Source of the DNA: Sphingomonas sp.
GTDB lineage: Bacteria > Pseudomonadota > Alphaproteobacteria > Sphingomonadales > Sphingomonadaceae
Length of the DNA stretch: 6,988 bases
Assembly: GCA_021154945.1 (NCBI GenBank)
Contig: JAJNQF010000087.1
Location: 1 to 6,988 of the forward strand
Direction of reading: 5' to 3'
Shown here: positions 1 to 6,615 of the stretch, piece after piece
How the letters are laid out: each line of letters begins with the position of its first letter
How positions within the stretch are numbered: position 1 is the stretch's first letter
Translations under genes and position numbers: made by a program
Notes under the pieces: generated by a model
Seen by the model: the letters and a program-made list of their open reading frames with translations, nothing else
Databases searched by the model: none
Told to the model about the DNA's origin: nothing

Positions 1-1
1 A

Positions 2-958
<957 letters not shown>

Positions 959-980
959 AACTGTCATTATGTGGTTTCCC

Positions 981-1010
981 GGCAACGGTTGACGTTGTAT
1001 CGAGGCAACG
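981..1010 (+). promoter_or_regulatory. ntrY ribosome binding site inside a repeat/dyad leader
   Basis: A GAGG Shine-Dalgarno sequence at 1002-1005 sits five bases before the ntrY ATG and decides that start. GGCAACG occurs twice, at 981-987 and 1004-1010, and CGTTG (993-997) lies between the copies. CGTTG can therefore pair either with the first CAACG (983-987, loop 988-992) or with the second (1006-1010, loop 998-1005 containing the GAGG). The two five-base-pair hairpins exclude each other. No convincing promoter or terminator is seen in the 52-base gap, so ntrY is probably transcribed with ntrC. That the repeats regulate translation is only an inference. Confidence 0.5.
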
Positions 1011-3281
1011 ATGATCGCTTCCGCGACGCTACCGATGGATGATGACGGGCCCGCACACCGGTTCGCGGTGACGCCTGCAGTCGAGGCGCTGGTCCTGGCG
1101 GTCGCCGTCGCGATCGGCGTCGCGAGCTATTTCATCATCACCGGCACCGACGCACCGCAGCGCCTGATCCCGCCACCGCTGGTCGCGCTGCTGCTCGTCG
1201 CCAACCTCGTTCCCGGCATCGCGTTGCTGATGCTGCTCGGCCGGCGCGTGGCGATGCGCCGCGCCGCCCGGTCGCCTGTAGGCGGTGGCGGGCGCCTTCA
1301 CGTCCGCCTTGTCGCGCTGTTCTCCATCGTCGCCGCGGTGCCGATGCTGCTGGTGACGATCTTCGCCTCGTTGCTGTTCCAGTACGGCGTCCAGTTCTGG
1401 TATTCCGACCAAGCGCGCGGGATGCTTGAGAACGCCACCGCGCTCGCGCAATCCTCCTATGCGCGCCAGCTCAGCCGCTGGGAGGAGGCGACCGTGACGA
1501 TGGCCGCCGACATGTCGGGCTATCTCGAGGCGAAATCGCTCCAGAGCCCCGACTTCTCCGGCTATTTCCTCCAGCAAGTCTATTACCGCAGCCTGTCCGA
1601 GGCGGCGCTCTTCAAGGTCACGCCGGACAACGAGATCCAGACCTTCGCGGTCGTCGACCCCTACAAGATCGATTTCGCGCGCCAGGTGACCCCGCAGTCG
1701 ATCGCCCAGCTCCGCGCTGGCAAGTCCGCGGTCGTCGCGGTCACAGGCGACCGGATCCAGACGATCACGCTGCTGCCCGGTTCCGACGAGCTCTTTCTCT
1801 ACGCCGGACGCGTCGAGGATACCAAGCTGCTCTCCGGGCAGACCGTCCGTGCGAATGAGGTGCTGACGAGCTATAGGTCGCTGCTGGCGCGCTCGCGGAG
1901 CCTCCAGTTGCGGTTCAACGCTGCGTTGCTTTTCATCTCGCTGCTGATCGTTGGGGTCGCCGTCTGGATCGCGCTCGCGGTGGCCGATCGCCTTGTCCGT
2001 CCCGTCGGCGAACTCGTCGATGCCGCGCGGCGCGTCGCGGGCGGCGACTTGACCGCGCGCGTGCCGGACCCGCGCAGCCGCGACGAAGTCGGGACGCTAG
2101 CCAACGCCTTCAACCAGATGACCGGCCAGCTCGAGGAACAGAATACAGAGCTCGTCACCGCCAACGGCCAGCTCGAAAACCGACGCGCGTTGATCGAGGC
2201 AGTGATGGCCGGCGTCTCGGCAGGCGTCGTCGCGACCGGACGCGAGCGCACGATAACGATCGCCAATGATTCCGCGGTCACGCTGCTCGGGACCGATGCG
2301 GGCGGTCTCGTCGGACGCAAGCTGGTCGATGTCGCTCCCGAACTCGACGCGATGCTCGACGGGGGCGACCGGGAGGCGATCGTCGAGGTCGGGCAGGGCG
2401 GTGACGTCCGCACGCTGGCGGTCCGCATAGCCCGCCCGGCGACTGGTCCGATCCTCACCTTCGACGACATCACGCAGCAACTGCTCGATCAGCGCCGCGC
2501 GGCTTGGTCCGACGTTGCCCGACGGATCGCGCACGAGATCAAGAACCCACTGACACCGATCCAGCTCGCCGCCGAACGCCTGCAACGACGCTATGGCGCT
2601 AAGGCCGAGATGCAGGACGGCACGTTCTCGCGGCTCACCGACACGATCATCCGCCAGGTCGGCGACCTGCGCCGGATGGTCGACGAATTCTCGTCATTTG
2701 CGCGTATGCCCAAGCCCGTCTTCCGTGAGGAGTCGCTGGTCGATGCCGCCCGCCAGGCGCTTTTCCTGCACGAGGTGGCGCATCCCACGATCGGCTTCCA
2801 CCTCGTCAACGACGATACGGGCTTGGCGCTGGTCTGCGATCGTCGCCAGATAGGCCAGGCGCTCACCAATATCGTGAAGAACGCGGTAGAAGCCATTGAA
2901 ACACGAGGCGAACCCGGTGGATCTGTGACGATGACGCTCAGCCAGGAGGCGGGTCGGAGCGTGACGATCGCGGTCGCCGATACCGGCATCGGCCTGCCCG
3001 CCGACCGCGACCGGATCATGGAGCCCTATGTCACGACGCGGGCGCGCGGCACGGGCCTCGGGCTTGCCATCGTCAAGAAGATCATTGAGGAGCATTGTGG
3101 AACGATCGCCTTCTCCGATCGGCCGGGTGGCGGCACGCTCGTCACCATGACCTTCGACACCAGAGCTCTGGCAGCACTGGACCAGGGGGGCCTGAACCAA
3201 GTGGGCCTCGACGCAGGGGGGCCGCTACCCGAGGGGGCAGGGGATGGCCAACTCGCCACCATGACTCGCAACCGGACATGA
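1011..3281 (+). CDS. ntrY: NtrY, membrane sensor histidine kinase
   Basis: This is the sensor kinase that phosphorylates NtrX; the pair is linked to nitrogen metabolism and, in some relatives, to redox or envelope signals. The 756-residue protein has the usual NtrY plan. Hydrophobic segments lie at about 23-45, 55-77 and 96-125, then an extracytoplasmic region runs to about 298 and a fourth membrane segment spans about 302-326. A HAMP domain follows at 327-378 (RPVGELVDAARRVAGGDLTA), then a PAS-like region at about 385-485. The phosphoacceptor is His508 in RIAHEIKNPLTPIQ. The ATPase domain has the N box (N620, N624), DTGIG at 657-661 and GTGLGLA at 680-686. All catalytic motifs are present. 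After about residue 716 there is a 40-residue glycine-rich tail encoded by G-runs that I do not recognise as a domain. ATG 1011 has a good GAGG site. ntrX begins four bases after the stop. Confidence 0.93.
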   Translation: MIASATLPMDDDGPAHRFAVTPAVEALVLAVAVAIGVASYFIITGTDAPQRLIPPPLVALLLVANLVPGIALLMLLGRRVAMRRAARSPVGGGGRLHVRLVALFSIVAAVPMLLVTIFASLLFQYGVQFWYSDQARGMLENATALAQSSYARQLSRWEEATVTMAADMSGYLEAKSLQSPDFSGYFLQQVYYRSLSEAALFKVTPDNEIQTFAVVDPYKIDFARQVTPQSIAQLRAGKSAVVAVTGDRIQTITLLPGSDELFLYAGRVEDTKLLSGQTVRANEVLTSYRSLLARSRSLQLRFNAALLFISLLIVGVAVWIALAVADRLVRPVGELVDAARRVAGGDLTARVPDPRSRDEVGTLANAFNQMTGQLEEQNTELVTANGQLENRRALIEAVMAGVSAGVVATGRERTITIANDSAVTLLGTDAGGLVGRKLVDVAPELDAMLDGGDREAIVEVGQGGDVRTLAVRIARPATGPILTFDDITQQLLDQRRAAWSDVARRIAHEIKNPLTPIQLAAERLQRRYGAKAEMQDGTFSRLTDTIIRQVGDLRRMVDEFSSFARMPKPVFREESLVDAARQALFLHEVAHPTIGFHLVNDDTGLALVCDRRQIGQALTNIVKNAVEAIETRGEPGGSVTMTLSQEAGRSVTIAVADTGIGLPADRDRIMEPYVTTRARGTGLGLAIVKKIIEEHCGTIAFSDRPGGGTLVTMTFDTRALAALDQGGLNQVGLDAGGPLPEGAGDGQLATMTRNRT
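3183..3243 (+). repeat. G-run cluster with direct repeat CAGGGGGGCC
   Basis: The last coding stretch of ntrY contains five G-runs on the coding strand: G6 at 3185-3190, G3 at 3203-3205, G6 at 3216-3221, G5 at 3233-3237 and G4 at 3240-3243. The ten-base sequence CAGGGGGGCC is directly repeated at 3183-3192 and 3214-3223. The runs encode the glycine-rich tail beyond the kinase domain. They could slip during replication or fold as an RNA G-quadruplex, although the loops of about 10 to 12 bases make a stable quadruplex doubtful. Confidence 0.7.
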
Positions 3282-3285
3282 TTTG

Positions 3286-4662
3286 ATGGCGCTCGATATT
3301 CTCGTCGTGGACGACGAACGTGACATTCGCGAACTGGTCGCCGGCGTCCTCGAAGACGAAGGCTATGACACGCGCGACGCCGGCGACAGCGATTCCGCGC
3401 TGGAAGCGATCGCCGCACGGCGTCCGTCGCTGGTGCTGCTCGACGTCTGGCTGCAAGGCTCGCGGCTCGACGGGCTCGAACTGCTCGACGAAATCAAGCG
3501 TCGCGACCCGTCGATCCCCGTGCTCGTCATCTCGGGGCACGGCAATTTGGATACCGCGGTCGCCGCGATCCGGCGTGGCGCGTCCGACTTCATCGAAAAG
3601 CCGTTCGAGGCCGAGCGCCTGCTGCTCATGGTGGCGCGTGCGACCGAGACCGAACGGCTGCGGCGCGAAGTCGCCACCCTGCGCGCGACGGTCGGCCGCG
3701 AGACCGATCTCACCGGCAGTTCTGGCGCGATCAACGGCGTCCGCGCGACGTTAAAGCGGGTTGCGGCAACCGGTAGCCGTGTGCTCGTGATGGGCGGCGC
3801 AGGCGTCGGTAAGGAAGTCGCCGCGCGGCTGCTGCATGGCTGGAGCCAGCGCACCGACGCCCCGTTCATCGTCGTGAGCGCCGCACGGATGACGCCCGAG
3901 CGGGTCGACGAGGAACTGTTCGGGGTCGAGGAGGCGGGCGATCTCGTCCGTCCCGGCCTGTTCGAACAGGCACATGGCGGCACGTTGTTCCTCGACGAGA
4001 TCGCCGACATGCCGATCACGACGCAGGCCCGGATCCTGCGCGCGCTGACCGACCAGAGTTTCACGCGAGTTGGTGGCACGCGGGTCGTCAAGGTCGACGT
4101 TCGGGTCGTCTCGGCGACGGCGCGCGACCTGGTGTTCGAGATCGCCGAGGGGCGCTTTCGCGAAGATCTCTACTACCGCCTCAACGTCGTCCCCGTGACG
4201 ATCCCGCCGCTCTCCGATCGCCGCGAGGATATCCCGGCGCTGGTCCAGCATTTCATCGCGCATTACGCGTCCGAACGCCGCGTGCCGACGCCCGAGATCG
4301 CTCCCGATGCGATGGTCGCGCTGCAATCCTATGACTGGCCTGGCAACGTCCGGCAGCTTCGCAACGTCGTCGAGCGGACGATCATCCTCGCGCCTGGCGA
4401 TCGCATCGGCCGGATCGACATCGACCTGTTGCCCGCCGAAGTGCTCGGCGATCAGGGCGACATGGGGGCGGCGGGGGGCACCGCGATCATGGGATCGCCG
4501 CTGCGGGAGGCGCGCGAGACTTTCGAACGTGAGTATCTGCGCGTCCAGATCCGTCGCTTTTCGGGCAACATCTCGCGCACGGCCAGCTTCATCGGCATGG
4601 AGCGGTCGGCACTCCACCGCAAACTCAAGCTGCTCGGCATCACCGAAACACGCGACGAATAA
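3286..4662 (+). CDS. ntrX: NtrX, response regulator with degenerate sigma-54 AAA+ domain
   Basis: This is the response regulator paired with NtrY, 458 residues in three domains. The receiver (1-120) has the acidic pocket D9/D10, phosphoacceptor D53, S83 and K105. The AAA+ domain (about 140-385) keeps a Walker A (GGAGVGKE, K176), Walker B (LFLDE, D237-E238), the arginine-finger segment FREDLYYRL (R292, R298) and WPGNVRQLRN. It lacks GAFTGA: between ELFG (210-213) and GLFEQ (224-228) there are ten residues where NtrC in this window has fourteen. The Asn of the Walker B glutamate switch is S198, and the sensor I Asn is A279. A Fis-type helix-turn-helix ends the protein (about 425-452). Loss of GAFTGA is known in many alphaproteobacterial NtrX proteins, so sigma-54 activation is unlikely; DNA binding and phosphorylation look intact. 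I chose ATG 3286 over the in-frame TTG 3283. The Shine-Dalgarno is weak and the ntrY stop is four bases upstream, so translational coupling is likely. Confidence 0.93.
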   Translation: MALDILVVDDERDIRELVAGVLEDEGYDTRDAGDSDSALEAIAARRPSLVLLDVWLQGSRLDGLELLDEIKRRDPSIPVLVISGHGNLDTAVAAIRRGASDFIEKPFEAERLLLMVARATETERLRREVATLRATVGRETDLTGSSGAINGVRATLKRVAATGSRVLVMGGAGVGKEVAARLLHGWSQRTDAPFIVVSAARMTPERVDEELFGVEEAGDLVRPGLFEQAHGGTLFLDEIADMPITTQARILRALTDQSFTRVGGTRVVKVDVRVVSATARDLVFEIAEGRFREDLYYRLNVVPVTIPPLSDRREDIPALVQHFIAHYASERRVPTPEIAPDAMVALQSYDWPGNVRQLRNVVERTIILAPGDRIGRIDIDLLPAEVLGDQGDMGAAGGTAIMGSPLREARETFEREYLRVQIRRFSGNISRTASFIGMERSALHRKLKLLGITETRDE

Positions 4663-4804
4663 GGCGCCGCAATTTCGCCGCCCTCTGGAACTATGGGGGT
4701 GTCGATCATAGATCACATACGGTGCCCGGTAACCGGGTGCATCTCCGACGCTGGGAAACAGCGCCTTGCGGGCAAAGTCCCGCCAAAAACAAAGGGTTAT
4801 CCCA
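4663..4804 (+). promoter_or_regulatory. Gene-free hfq leader with three short inverted repeats
   Basis: This 142-base gap separates ntrX from hfq. It contains three perfect inverted repeats. CCCGGT-A-ACCGGG (4725-4737) has a one-base centre, so it suits a protein-binding DNA dyad better than an RNA hairpin. CGCTG-GGAAA-CAGCG (4749-4763) and GCGGG-CAAAGT-CCCGC (4768-4783) could form adjacent RNA hairpins just before the ribosome binding site. None is followed by a T-run, so I do not call a terminator. An hfq promoter is plausible here, but I cannot place -35 and -10 boxes with confidence, and no sigma-54 site with correct GG/GC spacing is present. I do not recognise a known riboswitch. Confidence 0.45.
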
Positions 4805-4807
4805 TTG
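4785..4807 (+). promoter_or_regulatory. hfq A-rich ribosome binding site and TTG start
   Basis: AAAGGG at 4791-4796 is a Shine-Dalgarno-like sequence, eight bases before TTG at 4805-4807. It is preceded by an A-rich stretch that reads as three consecutive A-R-N triplets at 4785-4793 (AAA, AAC, AAA), the pattern bound by the distal face of Hfq. The site supports TTG 4805 over the upstream in-frame TTG 4766, because translation from 4805 gives the normal short Hfq N-terminus (ADKPGSLQDLFLN). Hfq autorepression here is an inference. Confidence 0.6.
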
Positions 4808-5326
4808 GCCGATAAACCAGGCTCGCTTCAGGACCTCTTCCTGAACGCACTCCGGCGCTCCAAGACGCCGGTCACGATGTTTCTCGTCAAGGGCGTGAAG
4901 CTCCAGGGCATCGTCACATGGTTCGATAATTTTTCGGTGCTGCTCCGCCGCGATGGCCAGTCGCAGTTGATCTACAAGCACGCCATTTCGACGATCATGC
5001 CAGCAGGCCCGATGGACGTGTCGGCAATCGTCGACGCCGTCGGAGAGAACCAGAAGAAGCACCCGTTGTTGCAGGACATTTTCCTCAACGCGGTGCGGAA
5101 ATCCGAAGACAGCGTGACGATGTTCCTGATCAACGGCGTCATGCTGCAGGGTCAGATCGCCGGCTTCGACCTGTTCTGCATGCTGCTCCAGCGCGAGGGC
5201 ATGGCGCAGCTCGTTTATAAGCACGCGGTCTCGACCATCCAGCCGGCGCGCCCGCTGAACCTCGCCGAGGAACCCACCGATACGGATGATGCGGATGACG
5301 CAGCTGATACGGACCACGGCGATTGA
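4805..5326 (+). CDS. hfq: Hfq RNA chaperone with two fused Sm-like domains
   Basis: Hfq is the RNA chaperone that pairs small RNAs with mRNAs, normally as a hexamer of about 80-100-residue subunits. This 173-residue protein contains two complete Hfq domains, at 8-66 and 89-147, joined by a 22-residue linker (67-88) and ending in an acidic tail (155-173, 10 of 19 residues Asp or Glu). Domain 1 keeps the main RNA-contact residues: Q9, R17/R18/K20 on the rim, F26, K32 and Q34 on the distal face, and YKHA with K58/H59 on the proximal face. Domain 2 keeps Q90, Q115 and K139/H140, but the rim is R98-K99-S-E101, distal Lys is M113, and the E. coli Q41 position is L123 (N42 in domain 1). Three chains would make a pseudo-hexamer (inference). 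Tandem Hfq is known in sphingomonads. The start is TTG, with AAAGGG eight bases upstream. hflX overlaps the stop, as expected for the conserved hfq-hflX pair. Confidence 0.95.
   Translation: MADKPGSLQDLFLNALRRSKTPVTMFLVKGVKLQGIVTWFDNFSVLLRRDGQSQLIYKHAISTIMPAGPMDVSAIVDAVGENQKKHPLLQDIFLNAVRKSEDSVTMFLINGVMLQGQIAGFDLFCMLLQREGMAQLVYKHAVSTIQPARPLNLAEEPTDTDDADDAADTDHGD
4826..5245 (+). repeat. Internal duplication: Hfq domain 1 and domain 2 coding units
   Basis: Bases 4826-5002 (residues 8-66) and 5069-5245 (residues 89-147) encode two 59-residue units that align without gaps, with about 36 identical positions. The shared core includes LQD, FLNA, VTMFL, LQG, YKHA and STI. The DNA copies have diverged well beyond a recent duplication, so this is an old, maintained fusion and not an assembly artefact. 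Confidence 0.9.
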
Positions 5327-6615
5327 GTAGCGGTTTCGAACGCGACCGGGACGAGTTCGCGCGCGGTGCGCGTGCGATCGTCGTCCTTCCCGATCAGGGC
5401 GACGCTTCGCGCGACGTCGATGCACGCTTGGAGGAAACCGCGGGCCTTGCGGCCGCAATTGGCGTCGAGGTCGTCGAACGGATCGCCTACCGCGTCCGCC
5501 AGCCCAAGCCGGCCACGCTGATCGGCAGCGGCCAAGTGGAGATGCTTGCGGCGCAGGTTCGGATGGAAGAGGCGGGGCTCGTCGTGTTCGACGCGAGCCT
5601 CAGCCCGATCCAGCAGCGCAATCTCGAAAAGGCGCTCGAAACTAAGGTCATCGATCGCACCGGCCTGATCCTCGAGATCTTCGGCGAGCGTGCGGCGACC
5701 GCCGAGGGGCGCTTGCAGGTCGAACTGGCGCATCTCGATTATCAGGCGGGCCGGCTGGTTCGCAGCTGGACCCATCTCGAACGTCAGCGCGGTGGCTTCG
5801 GCTTCCTCGGCGGTCCGGGTGAGACCCAGATCGAAGCGGATCGCCGCCTGATCCGCGACCGGATGGCTCGGCTCAAGCGCGAGCTCGAGCAGGTCAGCCG
5901 TACGCGAGGGCTTCACCGCGAGCGGCGCCAGCGTGCGCCGTGGCCGGTGATCGCCCTGGTCGGCTACACCAATGCTGGCAAGTCGACGCTGTTCAACCGG
6001 CTCACCGGCGCAGACGTGATGGCGGAGGATCTGCTGTTCGCGACGCTCGACCCGACGTTGCGGCAGATCCAGTTGCCCGGCATCGACAAGGCGATCCTGT
6101 CCGACACGGTCGGGTTCGTCTCGGACCTGCCGACCCAGCTGGTCGCCGCGTTCAAGGCGACCCTTGAAGAGGTCGTTTCCGCCGACCTGCTCGTCCATAT
6201 CCGTGACATCGCGCATCCAGATACCGAGGCGCAGCGGACCGACGTCGAGACCGTGCTGGCCGAGATCGGCGTCGACGAGAACACGCCCCGGTTCGAGGTC
6301 TGGAACAAGCTCGACCTGCTCGATGCCGATACGCATGAGGAGATCGCAGCGCAGGCTGCGCACCGCGACGACGTCGTCGCAATCTCGGCGCTGAGCGGGG
6401 AAGGGGTGGATGAGCTGATCCACCAGGTCGCCGCCAAGCTGACCGGCGCGCATCGTCGGTACAGCATCACGCTCGACGCGACCGACGGCGCGGGCGCGGC
6501 GTGGCTGCATGCGCACGGCGAGGTGCTGGGCAGCTTGGACGACGAACTCGAGACGACCTACGATGTGCGACTTTCGGAAAGCGATTACGACCGGTTCATC
6601 CGCCGCGACGCTTGA
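5323..6615 (+). CDS. hflX: HflX, ribosome-associated GTPase
   Basis: HflX is a cytoplasmic GTPase that binds the large ribosomal subunit and splits stalled or heat-damaged 70S ribosomes. The 430-residue length is normal for the family (E. coli 426). The HflX-specific N-terminal domain covers about 15-200 and includes PATLIGSGQVE and the glycine-rich segment RGGFGFLGGPGETQIEADRR (156-175). The G domain follows: G1 GYTNAGKST (214-222), G2 around T241 in FATLDPT, G3 DTVGF (261-265), G4 NKLD (328-331) and G5 SAL (355-357). A short C-terminal domain ends the protein. The start must be downstream of an in-frame stop at 5305-5307; TTG 5323 is the first usable codon and overlaps the hfq stop as TTGA. 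There is no strong Shine-Dalgarno, so termination-reinitiation from hfq is likely. The 3' end overlaps the convergent mazG by 20 bases. Confidence 0.95.
   Translation: MSSGFERDRDEFARGARAIVVLPDQGDASRDVDARLEETAGLAAAIGVEVVERIAYRVRQPKPATLIGSGQVEMLAAQVRMEEAGLVVFDASLSPIQQRNLEKALETKVIDRTGLILEIFGERAATAEGRLQVELAHLDYQAGRLVRSWTHLERQRGGFGFLGGPGETQIEADRRLIRDRMARLKRELEQVSRTRGLHRERRQRAPWPVIALVGYTNAGKSTLFNRLTGADVMAEDLLFATLDPTLRQIQLPGIDKAILSDTVGFVSDLPTQLVAAFKATLEEVVSADLLVHIRDIAHPDTEAQRTDVETVLAEIGVDENTPRFEVWNKLDLLDADTHEEIAAQAAHRDDVVAISALSGEGVDELIHQVAAKLTGAHRRYSITLDATDGAGAAWLHAHGEVLGSLDDELETTYDVRLSESDYDRFIRRDA

Noticed and set aside
989..1017. Possible promoter with TTGACG (989-994) before ntrY
   Set aside because: At a spacing of about 17 bases there is no acceptable -10 box, and the position would fall inside the ntrY coding start.
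4663..4682. Possible terminator after ntrX (GGCG ... CGCC)
   Set aside because: It is a four-base-pair stem with a nine-base loop and no following T-run.
3751..4716. A 321-codon minus-strand open frame opposite ntrX
   Set aside because: It is a shadow of the strongly supported ntrX gene, with no domain motif and no ribosome binding site I could identify.
4752..4769. Possible sigma-54 promoter (TGGG ... TTGC) before hfq
   Set aside because: There are 12 or 13 bases between the GG and GC elements where 10 are required, and the rest of the consensus does not match.
4721..4784. Possible cobalamin or other riboswitch in the hfq leader
   Set aside because: GGTGCCC and GGGAA-like fragments are present, but the B12-box and full core are missing and the leader is too short; hfq is also not a usual target.
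4766..4804. Upstream in-frame TTG start adding 13 residues to Hfq
   Set aside because: The extension (RAKSRQKQRVIP) is not typical of Hfq, covers the second hairpin and Shine-Dalgarno, and lacks its own ribosome binding site.
5215..6516. A 433-codon open frame on the minus strand opposite hflX
   Set aside because: hflX has all GTPase motifs in the plus frame. The antisense frame is open because of high GC and codon bias, is rich in Arg/Asp/Gln without recognisable motifs, and also crosses the 3' end of hfq.
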